Made by a program: the position numbers and the translations under genes. This document shows, piece after piece, positions 39,428-47,945 of a DNA stretch of 64,000 bases; position 1 is the first letter of the stretch, and each line of letters opens with the position of its first letter. Source of the stretch: Clostridia bacterium (GTDB lineage: Bacteria > Bacillota > Clostridia > Peptostreptococcales > Acidaminobacteraceae); assembly GCA_016937975.1 (NCBI GenBank), contig JAFGVN010000098.1:1-64000 (forward strand), given 5' to 3'. The notes under the pieces were generated by a model. The model had not been told where the DNA came from. It did not search any database and saw nothing but the letters and a program-made list of their open reading frames with translations.

Positions 39428-40909
39428 ATGAAACTCACAACAAAATTATTCTTACTCTTCACTGGCTTTATAACCTTTTGGGTTGCCATCATTTATTTTA
39501 TAATGCCCAGTTATCTGTTGAAAGAATTTTATAAACTAGAAGATGCTCGAATCAACTGGGAAATCCATAGAACTCAAGAATTACTAGAAGATTTGATTCA
39601 TCAATCTGAAGCAGTTTTATTGGATTGGTCAAAATGGGATGATGCCTATGAATTCGTAATGAATCCTAATATTAGTTTCATTGAAACCAATATTCCAAAT
39701 AGTTTTTACGAAGATCAAGGTTTAAATATTGTTCTGATTTACGATCAATATCTTAATCTTACCTTTAGTAGAGGCTATAATTATGGAAGTGGTTATGATT
39801 TTTTTCTTTCAGATGAAGTAACAAAAAACATAAAAAATTATCCTAACACTTCTGGCCTTTTTTATTACGGCAACAAGATTTATGCCTTTTCCAGTAAAAC
39901 CATTACAGATACAAAAGGTACAGTTGAACCTACTGGATTGTTTGTCTTTATGTTTGAATTAACTATTGAGCATATCGATGAACTATCTGTACAAACAGGA
40001 AATACAATTGTCATTAATGACAAGAACCACATCAATCAAAGTGAAGAACTCTCTTATACCAATGAGAGCGATGATTATACTCGAGGTTATATTTTCTATC
40101 CATATATCAATTTAGAAGAAGGATTACTGCTATCCTTTGATATGCCCCATAGTATATCAGAGTTAGGCATTAACAATACTTATAAAGTTATTTTCATTTT
40201 TATTTTCTTCTTTGTTGTTTTTTCAATTATCACTTATTTTTGGTTGAGAAGAACAGTTAAGAAACTTGAAATAATCATTTCAGATGTGGATTATATTACA
40301 AGACATAAGGATCTCAATAGAAGAATTACGGTAAAGGTCTTCAGTGAAATGAAAATCCTAAAAGATGGTATTAATCATATGTTAGATGAAATGAGTCAAA
40401 CTCATGAAAAGTTAACTAATTTTGCTTCAAAAGATCCATTAACAGGTCTTCTTAATAGAAGAACAGGTTTTCTGAAACTCAGCCATCATATGCAAGAGTC
40501 CGCTCAGAATGATTTCCCTTTAACCATTGCTTTTATTGATATAAATAACCTAAAAAAAATTAATGATGTCTATGGCCACAATATAGGCGATGAGTATATA
40601 ACAAACACCGCTCAAATCATTGAGCATAATACCAGAAAATCAGATATATTCTGTAGAGTAGGTGGGGATGAATTTCTGTTAATTTTTCCATTATGTAGTG
40701 AGAAACATGCCATGGAAACGATGAACCGAATAGAAAATGAGCTTAAAGAATACAACAAAACGAATGACTATCCTATGAGCATTAGTTATGGCATTGTAGA
40801 ATATGACTATACCATGGATCTTGTACATTACATTGAAAAAGCAGATTTAAAAATGTATGAACATAAGAAACTAGTAAAATCTAAACTCAACAAAGAACCT
40901 TCAAGTTAA
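39428..40909 (+). CDS. CHASE4-GGDEF diguanylate cyclase
   Basis: TM, WSKWDDAYEF CHASE4-like, TM, HAMP-like, DPLTGLLNRRTG and CRVGGDEFLLIFP; RKSD I-site 5 residues before GGDEF. Confidence 0.95.
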   Translation: MKLTTKLFLLFTGFITFWVAIIYFIMPSYLLKEFYKLEDARINWEIHRTQELLEDLIHQSEAVLLDWSKWDDAYEFVMNPNISFIETNIPNSFYEDQGLNIVLIYDQYLNLTFSRGYNYGSGYDFFLSDEVTKNIKNYPNTSGLFYYGNKIYAFSSKTITDTKGTVEPTGLFVFMFELTIEHIDELSVQTGNTIVINDKNHINQSEELSYTNESDDYTRGYIFYPYINLEEGLLLSFDMPHSISELGINNTYKVIFIFIFFFVVFSIITYFWLRRTVKKLEIIISDVDYITRHKDLNRRITVKVFSEMKILKDGINHMLDEMSQTHEKLTNFASKDPLTGLLNRRTGFLKLSHHMQESAQNDFPLTIAFIDINNLKKINDVYGHNIGDEYITNTAQIIEHNTRKSDIFCRVGGDEFLLIFPLCSEKHAMETMNRIENELKEYNKTNDYPMSISYGIVEYDYTMDLVHYIEKADLKMYEHKKLVKSKLNKEPSS

Positions 40910-40920
40910 CTTGAAGGTTC
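40895..40920. terminator. Perfect 26-bp palindromic terminator between convergent genes
   Basis: GAACCTTCAAGTT|AACTTGAAGGTTC. Confidence 0.7.
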
Positions 40921-41354
40921 TAATTATTTTGATCAATAAAATCTGATAAGAATGACATAATATCTTCCGTAAACTTCACATTGCCATATAACATAATTCT
41001 AATTTTATTTTCGGTTTCAATAAATTGTATATTCATTGAAGTTTTTCCATGAATTTCATCCTTACTGTTCATGGTTGCCGTTAAAACATTAGCAAGCTTT
41101 ATTGCTTCTTGAGTATCTTTAACTTCAATGTCTACTACAGAGGATACTTTGATTGCATTATAATCTCTAGGTTCAGGTTGTTTCATATCTTGGGAAATCT
41201 CCATAAAATCATCTAATGATGCTTGTGTCACTCGCCATGACTTTCCCACTTTAGTAGCTTTTAGTTTACCCTCTCTCATATATCTCTGTATAGTTTTTTC
41301 ATGTAAATTCAGTAAAGTTTTCAATTCATCAACTGTATAAAATTCTTGTCTCAT
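40920..41354 (-). CDS. Helix-turn-helix (excisionase/MerR-like) DNA-binding protein
   Basis: FYTVDELKTLLNLHEKTIQRYMREGKLKATKVGKSWRVTQASLDDFM; RBS GAGGTG before ATG 41354. Confidence 0.88.
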   Translation of the reverse strand: MRQEFYTVDELKTLLNLHEKTIQRYMREGKLKATKVGKSWRVTQASLDDFMEISQDMKQPEPRDYNAIKVSSVVDIEVKDTQEAIKLANVLTATMNSKDEIHGKTSMNIQFIETENKIRIMLYGNVKFTEDIMSFLSDFIDQNN

Positions 41355-41523
41355 TTTGCACCTCTTCTTAATATAAGTATACATATTGTTCCTAAAGTTT
41401 TCAACAACAGATTACTTTTTATTCCTAATAGTTCCTAAAAACTAATTAAAAATGTTGATTTTTTACAACTTATTCCTTATAACAACTTTAAACAAACTAT
41501 AAAGTAACAATAAGGAGTTCGCT

Positions 41524-42405
41524 ATGAAAACTTCAGTTTACAAAACTCAAGAAGGAAAAGATCTGATTCTCAGCACATATGCTCAAGTATTAAAGGACTG
41601 GCCAATTCCCTATGATAAGCATATGGTAAATACACACTATGGTATAACCCATGCGATGACCTGTGGTAATCCACAATTACCTCCGTTAGTTTTAATTCAT
41701 GGTAGCAATTCTAATAATTTTTGCTGGATTGGTGATATAAAAACTTACACAAGAACTCACTATGTCTACTTAATAGACATTATAGGCGAAGCAAATTACT
41801 CTGCAGAAAACCGACCAAAATATGCTTCAGGAACATATGAACTATGGATCAATGAGATTATGGAATATTTTCAGATAAAAGAAGCTTCATTTGTTGGGTT
41901 ATCCCTGGGAGGTTGGATGGCATTGACTTTTGCTTCTAAGTATCCTCAGAAAGTTAATCGTTTAGTACTTATGAGTATGGGGGGTTTAGCACCAATAAAA
42001 TTCTCCTTTTTCGTAAAGCTAATGTACTATAGCATATTTTCAAAGAATCGAGATGAAAAAATAATGAAACTCCTTAACGGAGGAAAATTACCTGATTTGT
42101 CAGATCAAGGATTAAAAAAAGCATTAGAGTTTACTGCACTCATTAATAGGTATTTCTATCCAAGGATGGAATCACTACCATTATTTGAAAAACCTCAGCT
42201 CGAATCATTACTGGTACCTACATTAATTTATTATGGTGAGCAGGATGCTTTGTTAAACCCATTAAAAAGCATACAATTATTAGAAGGTACATGTCATAAC
42301 GCTAGAGGTGTTTTGCTTAAAGATACAGGTCACGTTATTACCGGTATCACAAAAGAAATAATAAAATTTTTACAAGGAGAAAAAAATGAAACTTCACAAA
42401 TATAA
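41524..42405 (+). CDS. Alpha/beta hydrolase
   Basis: PPLVLIHGSNSNNFCW, FVGLSLGGWMALTFASKYP nucleophile elbow, DTGHVI. Confidence 0.92.
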   Translation: MKTSVYKTQEGKDLILSTYAQVLKDWPIPYDKHMVNTHYGITHAMTCGNPQLPPLVLIHGSNSNNFCWIGDIKTYTRTHYVYLIDIIGEANYSAENRPKYASGTYELWINEIMEYFQIKEASFVGLSLGGWMALTFASKYPQKVNRLVLMSMGGLAPIKFSFFVKLMYYSIFSKNRDEKIMKLLNGGKLPDLSDQGLKKALEFTALINRYFYPRMESLPLFEKPQLESLLVPTLIYYGEQDALLNPLKSIQLLEGTCHNARGVLLKDTGHVITGITKEIIKFLQGEKNETSQI

Positions 42406-42754
42406 ACATTTTATAGTTGCAGAACTGAATCCAGATATTTTAATCAATTCATTTCATGATGTCATGGATTATATTGCAACGGTAAACTATAATTACCCTA
42501 ATCAACCAAGCTATTTTGCTTTTCACAAAACAAACTTTCCTTCTGCTTTTTTTGACTTAAAAACAAAGTTTGCTGGTGAATTGCTTCAGAAATTCGTCAC
42601 CTACAATATACAGATTGCAATCATTGGTGAAATTCAAACAGAAAGTAAGAGTTTAAATGATTTTATTAGAGAATGCAATCGCTCAAAACACATTAATTTT
42701 CATAATCACTTAGAGGATTATATCTCCAAAATACATTCGTGGCATAAGCATTAA
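42386..42754 (+). CDS. DUF4180 family protein
   Basis: FAGELLQKFVTYNIQIAIIGEIQTESKSLNDFIRECNRSKHINFHNHLED; overlaps upstream CDS by 20 bp. Confidence 0.85.
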   Translation: MKLHKYKHFIVAELNPDILINSFHDVMDYIATVNYNYPNQPSYFAFHKTNFPSAFFDLKTKFAGELLQKFVTYNIQIAIIGEIQTESKSLNDFIRECNRSKHINFHNHLEDYISKIHSWHKH

Positions 42755-42765
42755 AACCTTGAAAT

Positions 42766-42802
42766 ATAAACACCTCAAAATCACTTTCTTTGAGGTGTTT
42801 AT
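42766..42802. terminator. Intrinsic terminator between convergent genes
   Basis: ATAAACACCTCAAA...TTTGAGGTGTTTAT. Confidence 0.85.
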
Positions 42803-42813
42803 TTGCCATCTAG

Positions 42814-43719
42814 TTAGCAGATTCGTTCTTTTAAGTATGGCAATATGTTTTGATATATTTCACCCAGTGCAGCCTTACCATCATACTCATTATGCCCTGT
42901 ATAAGTTATCACAGTCTGATCATCTTCTAAAATAATGCAGATTTGTCCATACATTCCGTCAGCTCTATAGCTGTTTACAACTGAGCACTTCCACACATGA
43001 TAACCATATCCCAATTGTGATTCAAGGCTATATCGATTCGAAGAATCCATTATGCAATTTTTCATTTTTAAAATAAAAGATGCGCTTACCACCTTATGAT
43101 TATTATAAATCCCATGATTGAGCATTAAAATCCCAATTCTAGCATATTCCTCAGTCGTCAAGTACAATCCCGAAGATCCAACCGTATGACCATTAGGACA
43201 ACTATGCCATTGCGGATTAACAATATCGAGATAATCAAATAATCTTGGTTTTAAGTAGTCAAGAAGTGTTTTGCCAGAAACCTTTTCAATAATTCTTCCC
43301 AACATATAGGTACATAAGTCTTCATAGAAAAAAGACATCCCAGGTTTGTTCCTGACTACAGTTGAGAAAAACAATAGTCCTCTATCCAACTTGTTGTACC
43401 TAGAAAAATCCTCTTCAACATGCCCTGATGCCATATGAAGCAAATGCTCAATTTCCATTAGATCTGATCCCTCTGATGCAATGTCTTGATATTCAGGAAA
43501 GTAATCTAAGACCTTATCATGCAATTGAATAAGTTTTTCATCTATGGCTATACCAATACCAATTGCTGCAAATGTTTTTGAACCAGAATATAAATTTTCT
43601 CGATCATTTGATCGATATCTTTGATTGATGATGACATTACCCTCTTTGTAAATATGAATTCCATACACTCCTAAATTCTTAAGCACATCTGAATTTATAA
43701 AGTCTTTAATTTTATCCAT
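42814..43719 (-). CDS. Serine hydrolase, beta-lactamase/penicillin-binding-protein-like
   Basis: YSGSKTFAAIGIGIAID (SxxK), GHTVGSSGLYLTTEEYARIGILML; RBS AGGAGGTG before ATG 43719. Confidence 0.85.
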   Translation of the reverse strand: MDKIKDFINSDVLKNLGVYGIHIYKEGNVIINQRYRSNDRENLYSGSKTFAAIGIGIAIDEKLIQLHDKVLDYFPEYQDIASEGSDLMEIEHLLHMASGHVEEDFSRYNKLDRGLLFFSTVVRNKPGMSFFYEDLCTYMLGRIIEKVSGKTLLDYLKPRLFDYLDIVNPQWHSCPNGHTVGSSGLYLTTEEYARIGILMLNHGIYNNHKVVSASFILKMKNCIMDSSNRYSLESQLGYGYHVWKCSVVNSYRADGMYGQICIILEDDQTVITYTGHNEYDGKAALGEIYQNILPYLKERIC

Positions 43720-43828
43720 AACACCTCCTATCATTCAAAGTATATCAATAAAACCCAGAATAGGATTTTTCAAGTATATTACACCAAAAAAAATACCCAC
43801 CTATTAAATAATAGATAAGTATTTCTGT

Positions 43829-43914
43829 TGGTGCAGATGGCGGGATTTGAACCCGCACGAGCTGTTGCTCACTACCCCCTCAAGATAGCGTGTCTGCCGT
43901 TCCACCACATCTGC
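43829..43914 (-). tRNA. tRNA-Leu (anticodon GAG), CCA encoded
   Basis: 86-nt cloverleaf with long variable arm, acceptor GCAGATG/CATCTGC, loop TT-GAG-GG, GGTTCAAATCC T-arm. Confidence 0.95.
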
Positions 43915-43981
43915 TCAAGCACCATTATATTATAGTTTTTTTTGACTTAAAAGTCAATGTTATTACAATATCTTGGAAAAT

Positions 43982-44010
43982 AAAACCTTTGAGATTTTCT
44001 CAAAGGTTTT
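43982..44010 (-). terminator. Intrinsic terminator
   Basis: AAAACCTTTGAGA...TCTCAAAGGTTTT. Confidence 0.85.
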
Positions 44011-44013
44011 ATA

Positions 44014-45018
44014 TTATTGAATGATTTGTGGTGCGCTGTAATTATAGCCGTTTAATTCAACAGTAATGTTTTTAATAAGGACATCTTCAAGGGGCTTATC
44101 ATTTGCACCTGTCTTAACTTCTGATAGAGCATCTACAACTTCCATCCCTTCGACAACAAACCCAAATGCCGCATATTGACCATTAAGATGATGTGCATCT
44201 TGATGTACAATAAAAAACTGAGATCCTGCTGTATCAGGTGACATTTTTTTTGCCATAGACACAACACCTCTATAGTGCGGTAAGAAAATAACTGTATTCT
44301 TTTCTTTATCATAAACATAGAATTCATCTTTAATGGTATATCCCGGACCACCTGCACCAGTTCCTAGTGGATCTCCACCTTGAATCATGAAATTCTTAAT
44401 AATTCTATGAAATGTTAACCCATCATAATAACCACTTTCAATTAAAGAAATAAAATTATTCACTGTGTTTGGTGCAATTTCAGGAACAAGCATAATCTTA
44501 ATTTCCTGATTATCTGTCATTGTAATTGTAACTACAGGACGGATATCATTTTTCAAGTCTTCAGGTAATAGTGGCATTTGAACTAATTCATCACTTGTCT
44601 CTTCAGTTGCTGAATCATTATTTGTATTCTCATCATCAGTGTTTTCATCACTAGAGCCTTCATTGTTTGTAGATTCATTTGATGATGTATTATCTGAATA
44701 CTCATCATTATTTTCTGTTGTATTATTTTCAGTTGTATTATTTTCAGTTGTATTATTTTCTGTTGTATTATTTTCTGTTGTATTATTTTCTGTTGTAGCA
44801 CTTTCTGATGCATTATTTTCGGTTGTATCATTCAAACTATCTGAAGTTGCATTCTCTTCAATATCAATTGTATTGTTAGAAACTGCTGTAGTATTTTCAA
44901 TATTAGAGCCAGATCCTTGTGATACATCTAAGCCTGAATTTGAATTGTTCTGTTGATTGCACCCTATTAAACTCATCATTATGATTAATACAAATGCAAT
45001 GACTCTTACTTTTTTCAT
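44014..45018 (-). CDS. Cyclophilin-type peptidyl-prolyl isomerase, lipoprotein with Asn/Thr-rich linker
   Basis: Lipobox LIGC, (TTENN)n linker, FHRIIKNFMIQGGDPLGTGAGGPGYTI, GSQFFIVHQDAHHLNGQYAAFG. Confidence 0.95.
   Translation of the reverse strand: MKKVRVIAFVLIIMMSLIGCNQQNNSNSGLDVSQGSGSNIENTTAVSNNTIDIEENATSDSLNDTTENNASESATTENNTTENNTTENNTTENNTTENNTTENNDEYSDNTSSNESTNNEGSSDENTDDENTNNDSATEETSDELVQMPLLPEDLKNDIRPVVTITMTDNQEIKIMLVPEIAPNTVNNFISLIESGYYDGLTFHRIIKNFMIQGGDPLGTGAGGPGYTIKDEFYVYDKEKNTVIFLPHYRGVVSMAKKMSPDTAGSQFFIVHQDAHHLNGQYAAFGFVVEGMEVVDALSEVKTGANDKPLEDVLIKNITVELNGYNYSAPQIIQ
44707..44826 (-). repeat. 15-bp minisatellite (8 units) encoding TTENN-type pentapeptides
   Basis: attattttc(t/a)gttgt x6 near-identical units plus two diverged units in frame with the isomerase gene. 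Confidence 0.92.
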
Positions 45019-45692
45019 TGTGCCTCCGTTTTAGTCTCTTCGTTAATAATTGGTTGTAATGCTTCATAACCATTAAGTTCTATTTGTATGGATTCAATCA
45101 CTACAGGATTTACTGGAATACCATTATCATCTGTTTCAAACGAAGCAATTAAATCTACCGTTTCAATGCCTTTAATGACCTTTCCAAATGCTGAGTAACT
45201 TAAGTCTAAAGAAGGTTCATCCTTCTCTAGAATGAAGAATTGTGATCCTGCTGAATTAGGATCTGCACTTCTTGCCATGGAAATAACACCTCTTTTGTGA
45301 GAAAGATACTGATTGAACAATTGATTTTCTTTATAGAATTCACCTTCTATTGTATAGCCTGGATTACCAGTGCCATTACCAGTAGGATCTCCACTTTGAA
45401 TCATGAAATCCTTAAATGTCTTATGAAAAGTCAAGCCATTATAATATTCTTTTTTTGATAATTCGATGAAATTGTTAACTGTATTTGGAGCAATTTCAGG
45501 ATATAGTTCTATCACAATTGGATCGTACTCCTGAAAGCTAATGATTGCAACCGGGTGTTGCGCTAATACTTCTACTTCAATAGGTGTTTTAAGATGAATG
45601 GTTAAATTACTTTCATTTTCTACTCTGACTTCTTCTTGTTGACAACCTATTAAAGTAAATATGAGCAAACATAATAAAATTAGTTTCTTCAC
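45015..45692 (-). CDS. Cyclophilin-like peptidyl-prolyl isomerase lipoprotein (paralogue)
   Basis: Lipobox LIGC, FHKTFKDFMIQSGDPTGNGTGNPGYTIEGEF, GSQFFILEKD. Confidence 0.92.
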   Translation of the reverse strand: MKKLILLCLLIFTLIGCQQEEVRVENESNLTIHLKTPIEVEVLAQHPVAIISFQEYDPIVIELYPEIAPNTVNNFIELSKKEYYNGLTFHKTFKDFMIQSGDPTGNGTGNPGYTIEGEFYKENQLFNQYLSHKRGVISMARSADPNSAGSQFFILEKDEPSLDLSYSAFGKVIKGIETVDLIASFETDDNGIPVNPVVIESIQIELNGYEALQPIINEETKTEAQ

Positions 45693-45695
45693 GAT

Positions 45696-46637
45696 CTAAT
45701 ATCCTCTTTCAATATCAATTACATTTAATAAAGGTTCATGGTGTTTCAACCTTTTTAGATTTTCAAAAATAATATCAAATCTTCTCTGATTTCTCATTTC
45801 AGAAATCCATGAATTATGACATGTTACAATTACATTATCCATTTCCCAGAAAGGATGATTTTCTGGTAGTGGTTCTTGATGAAAGACATCTAGGGCAGCC
45901 CCTTTAAATTGATTTCGTTTCAAGGCTTCAATCAAATAATTCTCATCGATGATTTCACCTCTGGCAATATTGATTAGAACTGCATTTGATTTTAATGCAT
46001 CAATATGTTCTTGACCAAATAACCCTTTTGTTTTCTCTGTATGTGGCATAGCAATCACTACTGCATCTGCCTTTTCAACTTCTTTTATGCTGTCCTTTAA
46101 GGGATAGCATAAATCAAAATATTCTGTTTCGTGACCTGAGGTATTTAAACCTACCACAGTCATATCAAAACCTTGTAATCTTTTCGCAGCTTCTCTTGCA
46201 ATGGTTCCAGTGCCAAAGAATAGAATTCTTTTCTGATAAAGCTCCAGGATAGAAGTATCCATGAACCATCTATGATGCTCTTGATTTTGATATAATGCCC
46301 TTGAGTGTTTAACCATTTCAAGTAGCTTCATAACAATCCACTCTCCCATTGGAATTGAATAGCCACCTTTATTGTTGCACACTGTTATCCCAAGTTTCTT
46401 AACATCCTCTTTAGGTAACTGATCAAAACCAATACTCGACAAAAGTATATACTTAAGTGAGCTAAACTCTTTAAGATCTATGGCTTTAAAAGGATTATAG
46501 CAAATTAAGATCTCCACAGTGTCTTTATTGGGATAATTAGCAATATCCTTTTCATCATGATAAGAAACTTCATGTCCCAACTCAGTTATTAAAGCTCTTT
46601 TATCTACACCATAATCATAAGTAAATAGTATATTCAT
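45696..46637 (-). CDS. D-isomer-specific 2-hydroxyacid dehydrogenase family protein
   Basis: FFGTGTIAREAAKRLQGF, NIARGEIIDENYLIEAL, GAALDVFHQEPLPENHPFW. Confidence 0.92.
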   Translation of the reverse strand: MNILFTYDYGVDKRALITELGHEVSYHDEKDIANYPNKDTVEILICYNPFKAIDLKEFSSLKYILLSSIGFDQLPKEDVKKLGITVCNNKGGYSIPMGEWIVMKLLEMVKHSRALYQNQEHHRWFMDTSILELYQKRILFFGTGTIAREAAKRLQGFDMTVVGLNTSGHETEYFDLCYPLKDSIKEVEKADAVVIAMPHTEKTKGLFGQEHIDALKSNAVLINIARGEIIDENYLIEALKRNQFKGAALDVFHQEPLPENHPFWEMDNVIVTCHNSWISEMRNQRRFDIIFENLKRLKHHEPLLNVIDIERGY

Positions 46638-47344
46638 TAGAACCACCCTAATAGAATCTCTTTTAATGGTAACAAGGCACCATAATAAACAACAGGAACA
46701 AATACTGCTGGTAACATGTTACCAACTTTAATTTTTGTAACTTTCAAGATATTCGTACCTATGGTCATAATCAGTAAACCGCCTACTGCAGAAAGTTCTG
46801 TAATCATGACATCCGTAAGGATCTGATCTGCTTGAGATGCTAAAAGTGTGATGATACCTTGATAGATAAAAACACTAATACCGGATAAAGCAACACCAAT
46901 GCCCATGGTCGTTGCGAAAACCATACCTGAAATACCATCTAACAAGGCTTTAGCAAACAAGACTTCATGATTATTGTTTAAACCGCTTTCAATGGAACCT
47001 ATAATAGCCATACTGCCTACACAATATACTAAAGTTGCCATAACAAAACCTTCAGCAATATTATGCTTTGAATTTTTAAATTTATTTTGTAATCGATCAC
47101 CAAACTTATTTAATCGTTCTTCTATTTGAAGAAATTCACCAAACAAACTACCAATTGCCATACTGATAATCAACAATAATACATTTTTTGTTTCAATCGC
47201 ACTTAACAAACCCAATAAGACAACAGATAAAGCGATACCATTTAAAACAATAGAACTGTAACGCTCACTAATTTTGTGATTGAAAACTGCACCAATACTG
47301 CCGCCAAAGATGATTGCCAAGGCATTTACTATAGTTCCTAACAT
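46637..47344 (-). CDS. DUF554 family membrane protein
   Basis: MLGTIVNALAIIFGGSIGAVF, GLLIMTIGTNIL typical DUF554. Confidence 0.9.
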   Translation of the reverse strand: MLGTIVNALAIIFGGSIGAVFNHKISERYSSIVLNGIALSVVLLGLLSAIETKNVLLLIISMAIGSLFGEFLQIEERLNKFGDRLQNKFKNSKHNIAEGFVMATLVYCVGSMAIIGSIESGLNNNHEVLFAKALLDGISGMVFATTMGIGVALSGISVFIYQGIITLLASQADQILTDVMITELSAVGGLLIMTIGTNILKVTKIKVGNMLPAVFVPVVYYGALLPLKEILLGWF

Positions 47345-47354
47345 ATTTCCTCCA

Positions 47355-47945
47355 CTATTTTAATTGATCCAAAGCTACTTCGATTTGATTATATAACGTT
47401 TCTAAATCTCTATTATTATACAAAACTACATCAGCCAATTTAATTTTTTCGTTTATGGACATTTGCTGATTTATAATGGCTTTTGCTTCTTTTTCTGTTA
47501 TATCATCCCGAACCATAACACGTTTTATTTGTATCATTTCATCACAAGCGACAACCCACAAAATATCTACCATATCTTGTAGATTATTCTCTAAAAGAAG
47601 AGGCGCGTCAAATACAACAATTGGATGCCCTTCTTCTACATAGTCATTTAATTGTTTTTCTACAGCCTCGTGAATTATTGGATGTAAGATCTTATTTAGA
47701 GTGTTTAATGCTTTTTTATCAGAAAACACTAATTTTCGTAAGACACTCCGATTCAGTGAATCACCATCTAAGATTTCATCACCAAATGCTTCTACTAGGA
47801 GTTTAAGTCCCTTTGATCCTGGCATAACCACTTCTCTTGATATGACATCAGCATCAACTATAGGAATTTTCTTGTCTCTTAAATACTTTGATACAGTGGA
47901 TTTGCCTGAAGCAATCCCTCCCGTTAAACCTAGAATCATAGCCAC
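47355..47945 (-). CDS. coaE: Dephospho-CoA kinase
   Basis: ILGLTGGIASGKSTVSKYL, VDADVISREVV; downstream of polA as usual. Confidence 0.96.
   Translation of the reverse strand: MAMILGLTGGIASGKSTVSKYLRDKKIPIVDADVISREVVMPGSKGLKLLVEAFGDEILDGDSLNRSVLRKLVFSDKKALNTLNKILHPIIHEAVEKQLNDYVEEGHPIVVFDAPLLLENNLQDMVDILWVVACDEMIQIKRVMVRDDITEKEAKAIINQQMSINEKIKLADVVLYNNRDLETLYNQIEVALDQLK

Noticed and set aside
40920-41354. Excisionase-like HTH as a sign of a mobile element
   Set aside because: No integrase, direct-repeat boundaries or phage genes nearby; more consistent with a local regulator.
44583-44831. Possible CRISPR-like tandem repeat in the 44.7-kb region
   Set aside because: Contiguous 15-bp coding repeat with no spacers, in frame with a protein; not a CRISPR array.
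44639-44956. Plus-strand ORF rich in VLFSVVLFSVV repeats
   Set aside because: Antisense reading of the 15-bp minisatellite within the cyclophilin gene; no RBS or independent support.
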